Source: Stentor coeruleus (lineage: Eukaryota > Ciliophora > Heterotrichea > Heterotrichida > Stentoridae). Taken from it: DNA of 24,355 nt. The translations under genes were made by a program, and so were the position numbers. Of this stretch, positions 1 through 8,577 are shown piece after piece (position 1 is the first letter of the stretch; each line of letters begins with the position of its first letter). Location: the NCBI GenBank assembly GCA_001970955.1, contig MPUH01001092.1, forward strand, positions 1 to 24,355, in the 5' to 3' direction. Under the pieces are notes generated by a model. The model saw nothing but the letters and a program-made list of their open reading frames with translations. It did not search any database and had not been told where the DNA came from.

Positions 1-1122
1 TTCATTTACCCGACTCATAAAAAAATTATTAGCTTTTAGGGATATATTTTTAATATAGAAGTTGATTTTTGACCTTAGTTACAATTGGTCTTAGCATCCG
101 ATATTGTAATAATGTAAGTGTTTGAAGCTTAAAACATGTCTTTGCTTTATACACGAAAATCATTTTTTATATATTTATGCTAATATAGACTTATTTTTTT
201 AAGTATATCTTTTACATAATAACACCACAGAATCATACTTGAGGTGAATTAGAATGATTTATGCTTTATCTATTCAAATATCTTACTGCATAATATTACC
301 AAATGCAAAAACTTGTAACTAGCCGAGAATGATTAAAAATTTACATTTCTCTTACGCATACAAAGCCTTTATTTTTTGCAAATACAAATTTACTCATTCA
401 ACCTTTTTTTCCAAATTTTATACNACTTTTTTTCTAAATTTTATACTATCATTTGTTTGAAAATTTTAGTACAATCAAGAAAAAAAAAATTTTATAGTTA
501 TACAAATCTTTTGCATAATGTCAAGTCCTATTCTAGTTCAGCCTTAAGTATTATTATATAAAAATCCTATTCCGAACTAGTTGTTGTATTCTAACACTTT
601 TTTTAAATTGATAAAGGGATCTTCAAGAAATTTATTTTCTAAAAACACGAAAAAACCTTTCGCAAACCTTTCGTTAGCCTAGAAAATGATTAGAAATAAC
701 ATAGAAAATTAGAATATCACTTGTTTCACACAAGGTAAATAAGAGATGCGGAATCAAAACAAAGTTTCAATTTTCTAACTATTTCGCTTTGTTTAAGATG
801 TATTGATAATCTTTTCAAATAAAAAACACTGAAAAACATTTAGAAATTAGGTATAAGTGATTATCTTATGCAACTAAACTGAAAAAAGTCATTTATATCA
901 ATTACTTTAAAATCAATACTAGAAAAACTTTATAATCCTTCATAATTCAATACCATAATTCAAATCACCCTTCTTATAATAATTTAATCATCACCCTTTA
1001 TCCCAATCCTCTTATGCATACTAATATATTATTCTTACCTTTTTTAGATTGCATATTCACTGAATATATCTGAAAAACGGATCACTAACTATTATTTCAA
1101 ATAACCATATAATATAATTTAC
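1..1122. other. Gene-free leading region
   Basis: I see no convincing gene. Open frames here are short, AT-driven and unlike any family I know. The stretch contains one ambiguous base (424) inside a short imperfect tandem duplication (403-448). From about 900 to 1122 the + strand is rich in C and poor in G, like the upstream flank of other genes in the window, so this part probably holds the promoter of the gene at 1123. No promoter motif could be defined. Confidence 0.5.
403..448. repeat. Imperfect 23-nt tandem duplication with an ambiguous base
   Basis: Two adjacent 23-nt units, 403-425 and 426-448, each consist of C, seven T, then an AAATTTTATAC-like core. They differ at one CC/CT position and at base 424, which is N in the first unit and T in the second. 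The N may reflect mis-mapping or allelic variation between the two units. Confidence 0.6.
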
Positions 1123-2304
1123 ATGGGGAACTGTTGCAACAATAACCTTTTTACAGAAGAAAGTAGATTTTCTATATCAATAGACAAGCAAATTAGTTTA
1201 GTAGATATTCAGCCCTTACCTATAGTTATCACTGAGAGTAGTGAAGAATCAAATGTTCTTATATATCATGAGAAACAAAAATCAGATGGATTAGTGTCAG
1301 AAAAAGAAACTTGTGCTGGAGTTAAAGAAGATAATTCGTTTATAACAGGGCAGACTCATGATAATACAGATTATAAATGCTTATGTGGATCACGTTTTAT
1401 TTGGAGATCTGATATAGTATTCTGGCATTATGAAAATTTCAGTGACTGGAACATCCATTGCGATTTCTGCTTAAATTATTTTTCAAAATCAGCCTGGCAA
1501 TGTTATCATTGTGGAAAAATAATGTGCAGAGACTGTGGTAGTGCTGAAAATATGAATCCTCAAATCGAATATTGTATAAATTCTCATGAACTCTTATGGT
1601 CACCAAACTCATCAGCTTATTATTCCCAAGAATACAAAAAAACATCCTATAAATGTATGCAGTGTAAAAAATCACGATGTGAAGCATCGTGGAGCTGCAG
1701 AGAATGTGAATATGATTTATGCCTTCATTGTGGCATTAAAAAAAATCTTATCCCTCCGAAAAATCTTCTGATTTGCGATGAGAAAAAAATATTAGTCCAT
1801 AAAAAAAAATCAGACATTCCATTTATATGTAGCAAATGTAATGATATAACAAATAAAAACTCGTATTATTGCTCATCTTGTGATTACTCAATTTGTGGTA
1901 AATGTTCTGGACCTTTGCTTTCAACAATAACAGTACATCCTGGGTTGAAATGTAGAAAAAATCATGATTTAAAAACAATCAAAATTGATTCGGTTAAAAA
2001 GAAATCAGGAAAATGGTATATTTGTATGAAATGTGATAATATTAGCATGAATTATGGTTATTTATGTACTATTTGTTGTGAATGTTATTGTCTTGGATGT
2101 GGAGATCAGATTGTTAAAGCTGTATCTGATTTTAGTGGGGTTAAATGTGGAAAAGGGCATAATATGTTTTGGGAACCAAGTTGTGAGGATGAAGATGAAG
2201 GGGATTTATGTAATGTTTGTTGTAAGAGGATTTACTGTGGAAGCTTTAAATGCAAAGAATGCGAGATTAGTGTTTGTGTCGATGATATATCTAGAATTAA
2301 TTAA
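1123..2304 (+). CDS. Five-module cysteine-rich (ZZ/C1-like) protein, predicted N-myristoylated
   Basis: Protein of 393 aa that I cannot assign to a named orthologue. It begins MGNCC: Gly2 fits N-myristoylation, and Cys4 and Cys5 fit palmitoylation, suggesting membrane anchoring (inference). After a polar stretch to about residue 83, roughly five modules of 50-60 residues follow (about 84-143, 151-205, 217-262, 273-330, 338-390). Each has a C-x2-C pair, then an aromatic-x-C-x2-C-x4-C-x2-C block, the pattern of treble-clef zinc fingers of the ZZ, C1-like or DC1 type. Several modules open with Cys followed by Asn/Gly-His. In the last module the final C-x2-C pair is incomplete (Cys385 followed by VDD), so it may bind zinc poorly. 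The stop is TAA. No 15-nt intron candidate was found by scanning GTA sites. A second cysteine-rich gene starts 152 nt downstream on the same strand. Confidence 0.8.
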   Translation: MGNCCNNNLFTEESRFSISIDKQISLVDIQPLPIVITESSEESNVLIYHEKQKSDGLVSEKETCAGVKEDNSFITGQTHDNTDYKCLCGSRFIWRSDIVFWHYENFSDWNIHCDFCLNYFSKSAWQCYHCGKIMCRDCGSAENMNPQIEYCINSHELLWSPNSSAYYSQEYKKTSYKCMQCKKSRCEASWSCRECEYDLCLHCGIKKNLIPPKNLLICDEKKILVHKKKSDIPFICSKCNDITNKNSYYCSSCDYSICGKCSGPLLSTITVHPGLKCRKNHDLKTIKIDSVKKKSGKWYICMKCDNISMNYGYLCTICCECYCLGCGDQIVKAVSDFSGVKCGKGHNMFWEPSCEDEDEGDLCNVCCKRIYCGSFKCKECEISVCVDDISRIN

Positions 2305-2456
2305 GTTGGATTTTTTTTTTTGCAAAAAGTTTTAAGTTTATGTTTTGTATAATTTTTTATTAGTATTTTTATAGAAGATTATATTAAGTATGATTTCGAA
2401 TAGAAAAATGTGTTATAAGATAAGTATGTATTTTATTAGAATATAAATACTGACAA

Positions 2457-3065
2457 ATGGTAGAAGCGATTTTTGAATGCATATGTTGTTTATGTAATCC
2501 AAAATTCTTGTGTGCGCTATGTGAATCTGGGTGCATTCACAAATGTTTAGAATGTCCAGGAGAATGTGTATGTGGGATTTGTTCATGTATGGGCCAATGT
2601 TGTAATGGAATTTCCTTAGATTGTATAAAAGACTCATGCTCAGGATGTTTTCATTGTGGAGCCAAAGTTTGTGATACTTTATGTGCATGCAAGATTTTTG
2701 AAGGAGAATGCTGTATGCAAATTGAAGGCAATTGTATGTCAGCTTGTAGTTTTGCCAGTTATTTTAGTATGTGTTCTATTTGGTTTCAAAACTGCTTCGT
2801 AGGATTCAGTAATTTATTAATGTCCTGTGCTTATACTGCAAGATGTTGTATTCCAGGTAGATGCTTGTTGACTATTGGGTATGACCCTAGTTTTACTTAT
2901 GTTAAAAATAAAAATCGGGTTGATAATCAAGGAAAAAATAAAAAACAAAATGATGAAAGCCAAATACCTTCTCATGTTAAAGCTACAGTAATGGCTGATC
3001 CTGATTGTAATCAGAAGGAAATTGTGGGAAATGAAAGCAAGTTAGATCATGAAGAAATGATATAG
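2457..3065 (+). CDS. Extremely cysteine-rich small protein, unknown function
   Basis: Protein of 202 aa, not recognised. About 32 cysteines fall in the first 135 residues, many in CxC, CC or CxxC pairs, starting with ECICCLC near residue 7. The cysteine part also has short hydrophobic runs (about 105-125), but no clear signal peptide or long membrane span. After about residue 145 the character changes abruptly: a charged, Cys-poor tail rich in Lys, Asn, Asp and Glu. The composition suggests metal binding, a disulfide-rich fold or multiple S-acylation, and the sequence does not decide between these. The start is the first ATG of the frame. The stop is TAG at 3063-3065, with TAA two codons later. 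The neighbour upstream is another cysteine-rich gene, but the two do not share the module pattern. Confidence 0.75.
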   Translation: MVEAIFECICCLCNPKFLCALCESGCIHKCLECPGECVCGICSCMGQCCNGISLDCIKDSCSGCFHCGAKVCDTLCACKIFEGECCMQIEGNCMSACSFASYFSMCSIWFQNCFVGFSNLLMSCAYTARCCIPGRCLLTIGYDPSFTYVKNKNRVDNQGKNKKQNDESQIPSHVKATVMADPDCNQKEIVGNESKLDHEEMI

Positions 3066-3177
3066 ATTTAACAACTACTAAATTTATTTAATATAGAAAC
3101 CCTAACCTAAATATACTTACAATAAAAAATCAAAATCAAATATTATTTTAGCTTTATAGATTGAATAGGAAAATATT

Positions 3178-3486
3178 ATATCTAGTCTTATTTTAGTTGA
3201 TTTAGCCAGGTCTGAAAGATTTGTGTCTACAAGTTCATCTGGGTTAAAACTAGATTATGTTAAGTTTATTAATTCATCTTTGAGTGCTTTAACGAAGGTT
3301 ATCAGTGCATTTGCTTTAGAGTCTTTTCACATATACCATATAGAAATTCTAATCTTACAAGGTTTGCAGCCATTTTTGAGTAGAAGGGTTGTTATGATTG
3401 CCATGGTAAATCCATGTTATAAATACAAAGAAGAAATTTTATCCACGCTACATTTACAAGTCGCTGTAAACAAATTATATGCTTTC
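3178..3486 (+). pseudogene. Decayed kinesin motor-domain fragment
   Basis: The reading contains LVDLARSER followed by SSGLKLD, FINSSLSALTKVISA, a shifted-frame PYRNSNLTR, then VVMIAMVNP and EEILSTL. This is the order of the C-terminal half of a kinesin motor (switch II DLAGSER, NKSLSALGNVISAL, PYRNSKLTR, MIANVSP, ETLSTL). The frame shifts by 2 nt near 3334-3335 and returns to the original frame by about 3388. The switch II glycine is Arg. No P-loop or N-terminal half is visible upstream, and a TAG precedes the homology at 3166-3168. The original frame stays open to 3636, but that tail shows no motif. The fragment cannot encode a working motor. It may be a degenerate copy of a kinesin gene elsewhere in the genome. 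Confidence 0.75.
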
Positions 3487-3933
3487 TTCATAGCTATAAG
3501 ATTTTATTTTAAGGGAAATGAACCTATTTTTGAAATCTCATCAATCATTTTGAACCTAAAAGAGCCTCATCGATTCTCAAAAAAAATACTTCTAGCAAAC
3601 GTGAACTTTTTAAAAACTCTTGCAATAAGAAAATAGATGTGACAACTAGAATAGCTACACATTAAAAAATAATATCTAAGGAAGGTAAAAAAAATAAAAT
3701 CCCTCGACCTTTCTACAGAAGAAATAAAATATCTGAGGTTGCATCTTTAAAGATATTCAAACAAGCAGATACTTAGGCCCAAAAGATAATTTCTTAGAGG
3801 AACTAGAAAAGAATTGGGTTTTTTGAATAGTGAGAATTGACTTGAGTCTGATGTATTCATGATATAAGTTGTAAAAATTGTTAGGAATATTATTAGTTTA
3901 ATTCATGAACCATAAAAACTAGTGATGTAATAA
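3487..3933. other. Spacer between kinesin relic and citrate synthase
   Basis: AT-rich, with frequent stops in all frames apart from the non-descript tail of the relic frame (to 3636). No gene, RNA or repeat was recognised. It must contain the promoter of the citrate synthase gene at 3934. Confidence 0.45.
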
Positions 3934-5337
3934 ATGGAGAGTGCTAAAAGGTTAGTGGTTATTCAAGGTCATATAACTGGTAACCCGTCTTTAACAGTTG
4001 TCGATAACCGATCAGGGAAAAAGTACGAGATCCCAATTCGTAGTAACCATATTCAAGGCAAAGATTTTGGTAAAATCTCTCACAATGGGCAATCACTAAT
4101 GTCTTACGATCCAGGCTATATGTTAACCGTATGTTGTACATCATCAATATCTTATATCGATGGAGATAAAGGTATCTTAGAATATCGTGGTTACCCAATA
4201 GAGCAATTAGCCGAAAAGTCAACTTTTCTTGAAGTGGCATTTTTACTTATATATGGAGAGCTCCCAACTCAAGATCAATCAAACATATTCAATGCTGAAA
4301 TCCGAAAGCATATGTTTTTACATTCAGATATCTGTACAATGATGCAATCTTTTCATTATGATGCACATCCAATGGGTATTGTCGTCAGTACCATGAGCGC
4401 TATGTCTACTTTCCAACCAGAACAAAATCCAACTTTACTTGCAGGAATTGACCCTTATAGCAATAAAAAAGTTATGAATCAACAAATTCATAGGATTTTA
4501 GGTAGAATGACAACAGTTGCTGCTCATGCTTATAGACATAGAATTGGCAGACCTTTTAACCTCCCATCTAATTTGAGTTATATTGAGAACTTCTTTTTTA
4601 TGATGGATCGGCTTAATGAAAGCTCATATAAACCACATCCCAAACTTGTTAAGGCTTTGGATATACTTTTTATACTTCATGCGGAACATGAACTTAACTG
4701 TTCTACAGCTATGATGAGACATCTTGCATCAAGTGAAGTTGACGTTTACACCTGTATTGCTGGTGCTTCTGCAGCTTTGTATGGCAGGCGACATGGAGGT
4801 GCAAACGAAGCAGTTCTTCGTATGCTAGAAGAAATTGGTAGTGTTGAGAATATTCCAATTTTTATCGAGAAAGTTAAAAACGGTAAAGGCCGGTTGATGG
4901 GTTTTGGACATAGGGTATATAAAAACTATGATCCTCGTGCTCGGATTGTAAAAAAAGTAGCTGACGAGATTTTTGAAATCATAGGAAAAGAACCTTTAAT
5001 CGATATCGCCATGGAGTTAGAAAAAGTTGCCCTAACTGATAAGTACTTCATCTCTCGTAAACTCTATCCAAATGTCGACTTTTATACTGGGGTTATTTAT
5101 AAAGCTATGGGTTTCCCAACTGATATGTTTCCTGTACTTTTTACTATCCCTCGTGTTGCAGGATGGCTTGCTCATTGGCGTGAATTTCATGCTGATCCTG
5201 AGAATAAAATAGTTAGACCAAGGCAAAATTATATAGGAAGTGCTAGAAGATCATATATTCCTTTAGAAGAACGTGAAGAACTTAAAGTCCTTTTAGAAAG
5301 TTCTTCATCGACTCATTCGAAAAGAAGAGAGATTTAG
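3934..5337 (+). CDS. Citrate synthase, peroxisomal/glyoxysomal type
   Basis: Protein of 467 aa that condenses oxaloacetate with acetyl-CoA to give citrate. The sequence follows plant glyoxysomal citrate synthases closely from SYIDGDKGILEYRGYP (about 73-88) to near residue 440. Catalytic residues are visible: His287 in RHGGANEA, His326 in GFGHRVYK and Asp382 in PNVDFYTG. Residues 6-14 (RLVVIQGHI) nearly match the PTS2 pattern R-L-x5-H-L/A and align with the PTS2 of plant CSY enzymes, which suggests peroxisomal import and a glyoxylate-type role (inference); no mitochondrial presequence is apparent. There is no intron: two GTA...AG 15-mers inside were rejected because the unspliced protein aligns without gaps. 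The stop is TAG, with TAA three codons on. The next gene begins 10 nt after the stop. Confidence 0.95.
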   Translation: MESAKRLVVIQGHITGNPSLTVVDNRSGKKYEIPIRSNHIQGKDFGKISHNGQSLMSYDPGYMLTVCCTSSISYIDGDKGILEYRGYPIEQLAEKSTFLEVAFLLIYGELPTQDQSNIFNAEIRKHMFLHSDICTMMQSFHYDAHPMGIVVSTMSAMSTFQPEQNPTLLAGIDPYSNKKVMNQQIHRILGRMTTVAAHAYRHRIGRPFNLPSNLSYIENFFFMMDRLNESSYKPHPKLVKALDILFILHAEHELNCSTAMMRHLASSEVDVYTCIAGASAALYGRRHGGANEAVLRMLEEIGSVENIPIFIEKVKNGKGRLMGFGHRVYKNYDPRARIVKKVADEIFEIIGKEPLIDIAMELEKVALTDKYFISRKLYPNVDFYTGVIYKAMGFPTDMFPVLFTIPRVAGWLAHWREFHADPENKIVRPRQNYIGSARRSYIPLEEREELKVLLESSSSTHSKRREI

Positions 5338-5347
5338 TATAATTAAT

Positions 5348-5851
5348 ATGGTAGAAAACTATGCGATTGCCCGCCTTAGAAATGAGTATAGAGAGATCAC
5401 GCAAAATGAAGATACGGGATTTTCTGTTGGGTTAAAATTTGATAATTGGTTTATATGGACTGTTTCATTTCCTGGACCTGAAGATACACCTTATGAAGGA
5501 GGATTTTTTTTGGCTCAGCTTAAATTCCCTAAAGATTATCCGAATGCCCCTCCAGAGATGGAGTTCGAGACTGAGATGTGGCACCCAAATATTTTTCCTA
5601 ATGGAAAAGTTTGCATTTCAATATTACACCCACCTGGGGATGATATTTTAAACCCTTTAGAAAATTCTGCTGAAAGATGGAGACCTGTACTTGGAGTTGA
5701 AGCTATACTTTTAAGTGTCACTTCAATGCTTAACGACCCTAATCTAGATTCACCTGCTAATTTAGATGCAGCTGTTCAGTATAGAGATGACAAACAAGGT
5801 TACATAAGAAAAGTTAGAAGGCTTGCTCAGAAGTCAATAGATTGTCTTTAA
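5348..5851 (+). CDS. Ubiquitin-conjugating enzyme E2, UBE2G2/Ubc7-like
   Basis: Protein of 167 aa, the usual length of UBE2G enzymes. It has the UBC core: FPGPEDTPYEGG (41-52), HPN at 79-81, active-site Cys89 in GKVCISILH, and the acidic-loop insertion after the active site (HPPGDD...ENSAERW, about 94-111) that marks the Ubc7/UBE2G/Cdc34 branch. AERW plus ILLSVTSML and the short C-terminus resemble UBE2G2 more than UBE2G1. The family works in ER-associated degradation with membrane RING E3 ligases. The N-terminus matches family starts, so the ATG at 5348 is credible although only 10 nt separate it from the citrate synthase stop; the frames differ, so this is not a fusion. It converges with a membrane RING gene, with 38 nt between the stops. 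The stop is TAA. Confidence 0.93.
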   Translation: MVENYAIARLRNEYREITQNEDTGFSVGLKFDNWFIWTVSFPGPEDTPYEGGFFLAQLKFPKDYPNAPPEMEFETEMWHPNIFPNGKVCISILHPPGDDILNPLENSAERWRPVLGVEAILLSVTSMLNDPNLDSPANLDAAVQYRDDKQGYIRKVRRLAQKSIDCL

Positions 5852-5889
5852 CTAAAAAATTTTAATAGAAACTTATTTAGATATAGTAC

Positions 5890-7323
5890 TTATCCTGTAG
5901 TATCATAATAAACAGCTTTTGTTGTTGAGCATACTTTGACTAAATCCTTATCAGAAGGTTCTATTTGTAGAACCTGAGATATTTCGCATCTGCACATATG
6001 ACACATTCCTACAGTTTTCCATAGTTCCAAACTACAATCATAGCATATCCCCCCATGTCCACAATCCATGATAACAGCATCACTTGGATTTTCTATGCAC
6101 ATATCGCATAGTTTTTTATTATTACTTGAAGAAGTTGGACTAGTTAGTTCAAAGATTTTTATATTGGATGGGTTACTGAAAATCCTCCTATGAGCTACTG
6201 TTTCATCTTCAACTACAGGTTTTAAGCTTAAAGTACGTTTTTGGGTTTTTTGCTTTGGAGACTCAGCTGGTTGAAAATAACTACTGGATATTCTCATCAG
6301 CATATTAGGAGCTTTTTTTACTGCTTGGCTTATTCTTCTAGAAAATGATGCTGGTCTTTGAGGTAAAATCCTAGGTAAAGGCAATTCTTCATTTTCTACA
6401 TCATTTTGAGCAAAGAACATAGTCCACCATTCAATAAGATTCTTCATATTGATCATCGTCACAAAGCTAAACACCAAAAGATATCCAGCAGGAATAAGTG
6501 CATAAAACTTACCCATATTCATTACTTTCGAATCAGAAACCTGTAAACAAAGAAAAAGTATACTAAGCGTAGCTCCAACAAGTGAAAACAATAGCCATAA
6601 TGTTGAGATAAATTCTTTAGTAGCAACTTCATCACTAATCCAAGACAAAAATGATCCTAAAGTAAAAAGTGCAACACCAACAATAATAACAGTACAAAAA
6701 CATAAACCTATATATATTGGCCATAATACCCCAGACCATTTCCACTCTACAACTTCATCTAATTTAAACGACACATTCATTATTGTGAATAAAAACAACC
6801 ACTTGCTTATAAGGATAATCTAATTATATAATACCAGCCATGATAAATATCTACATTCATGAAGTCTTGGAATACGCTGGATTAAATCGAAAATACTAGT
6901 CACTGCAATTGGAACAACTAAATAGATTGCCCTAAATTTTACTTGGTAAATATAGATTATAATCATCATTTTGAATGTAATACTACAGAGTTGGTGAATT
7001 ATTGTTTTGGAAATTAGGATTTTGAATATTGAATCTTTTTTTAATTGGATAGTTTTCGAGATTGCTATTTTGAAGTCAAGGATGAAGAGAGGAAACATGG
7101 ATATTGTATAAGGAAGCTCAAAGACAGTTGAAAGGGTTAGGATTAAAAAAAAGAGCATGTATGCGAATCCTTTATACATCCAATTTTTTAGTTCTTCTTT
7201 AAAAATTTCTGGAGTTTCTCTTGGATCTTGAGCACCGGATTGATCGTTTGCATCTGTTTGTAGGCTTGTGATTCCAGTAATTCTAGAAGTGGTTCTTTCA
7301 TCAGACTCAGTGGTTGCATTCAT
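5890..7323 (-). CDS. Multi-pass TMEM185-like membrane protein with C-terminal RING finger
   Basis: Exons 7323-6835 and 6819-5890 are joined over a 15-nt intron to give 472 aa. After a polar Thr/Ser-rich N-terminus (about 1-45), several hydrophobic segments extend to about residue 300. KLDEVVEW followed by WPIYIG resembles the repeated LDxIIxW...PLWI pattern of TMEM185/Tmemb_185A proteins. A Ser/Lys-rich cytosolic linker follows, then a C3HC4 RING at about 401-442 (CDMC, CGHGG, CYDC, CHMC). Plants and protists have RING proteins of this build. Together they suggest a membrane-anchored E3 ubiquitin ligase (inference). Without splicing, the TAG at 6822-6820 would split the protein after its first membrane segments. 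The stop is TAA. It converges with the E2 gene, and its promoter lies in the spacer shared with the kinase at 8578. Confidence 0.8.
6820..6834 (-). other. 15-nt intron in the RING protein gene
   Basis: The sense-strand sequence is GTATTATATAATTAG: GTA at the 5' end, A at position 10 and TAG at the 3' end. It lies in phase 0, so retention gives an in-frame TAG. Removal joins YLSWL to IILISKWLFLF and keeps a continuous hydrophobic protein on both sides. Confidence 0.88.
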
Positions 7324-8577
7324 ATTAAATAGTTTACAAAGATGATGTTGAACTAATGTTAAGTTATAATTAAGATTTATATCAATTTATACAAAATTTT
7401 TTTCTGTTGAATCTACCTTTGTTTTTGATGTTTTATTGCTATTTTGTTTTGAGACTGTCAGGCTATTCCATGTTTTGCTATTTTCAATTTTTCACATTTT
7501 TTGTATTTCTGTGTTGTGTTGTGATGAGTTTCTAATTATGATTTCTTATTTTTTTATTACTTTTTTTCAATACAAATTGTATATGTATAAAGAGAGAGAA
7601 AAAAAAATATGCATCTTTAGAAGAAAATATAATAAACTATAATTTGTGCTTTATTTTGTTCATAATATATTTAATAAGTTTTTATTGCTAATTTTTTTCT
7701 TATCATAGTTATTCTACTAATTATTTTCATAATATGATTTTGTTTAAGATACCTTTTATTCCATAAGACATATATTTATTACAGATTATTTAACTGATCT
7801 ATCAATATATTAAAAGATTTTAATTAAGAGTTTGTCAAAAGTGTCTATCATTGTTTATTTTTCTGTTTGAATTTCATACCCAACATCTCATTTTTCTATG
7901 TTTTAGCTATTTTTATATGTTTGTGGTTTTCCAATTTTTTCTGTTCTATTTATCGCCAGGTGGAAATAAGATTTACTCAGACACAAAGTTCTAAGCAATC
8001 AGAAAAAGAGCATCCCCAACCTTGAAAAAAAAATCAATAAATTATCTTAGTATAATCTGACAGGCACTTTATCAATGAATAGTTTTTAATTAAAAACACT
8101 TAATAAGATATTCCAATGATATCGATGAATCTAGTTAGAAGTATCATTAATAGTATAGTATAACATAACCCCGAGAAAAAAAAATATTACAAATAAAATA
8201 TTATACATCAATAATTCTACCACATTAAAATACTATCTACATTCGCAAAATAAAATATTCGATAAAAATCTTAAACTATCAAATTCCCATAATAAATCCT
8301 ATAAAAATCCTATTATCCAAATCTAATATAAATCCCAAAAAATACCTAAATATTTCTTCCACCTAAAGCTTATCCAAACTACAAATAAACCATATCCAAT
8401 ACTCTGCCTATATCTTCACAATCACTATTCATCTGCAATTTCCCAATCCTATCAACCCAAAAAATCCTCAAAACCCTGTATCTAAAACTCATCCCAAAAT
8501 TCCTTGGCAAAAATCCTTGTTAAATTTAATTCTATTATCTCCCACCTAACTAAACAACTTAAAAAATGTAATTCAAT
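7324..8577. other. Divergent spacer between RING gene and kinase gene
   Basis: No supported gene. A 68-codon hydrophobic frame at 7436-7642 is AT-driven and was not accepted. Composition is polarised. Near 7324-7600 the + strand is T/G-rich and C-poor, so the - strand upstream of the RING gene is C-containing. From about 8000 to 8577 the + strand becomes A/C-rich and almost G-free: by hand count about 79 C against 9 G in 8281-8580. Two divergent promoters should lie here, but no motif could be fixed. Confidence 0.5.

Noticed and set aside
376..561. 61-codon plus frame containing the ambiguous base
   Set aside because: Low-complexity AT sequence with no coding signal, partly a tandem duplication.
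3100..3110. CCCTAACCTAA as a telomere remnant
   Set aside because: Less than two imperfect units in a C-rich flank; chance is sufficient.
4502..4518. 15-mer GTAGAATGACAACAG in citrate synthase
   Set aside because: Unspliced ILGRMTTVAAHAY aligns gap-free with plant citrate synthases, and position 10 is not A.
7436..7642. 68-codon plus frame in the divergent spacer
   Set aside because: T-rich DNA gives Phe/Ile/Leu runs by composition, and it lies within the promoter side of the RING gene.
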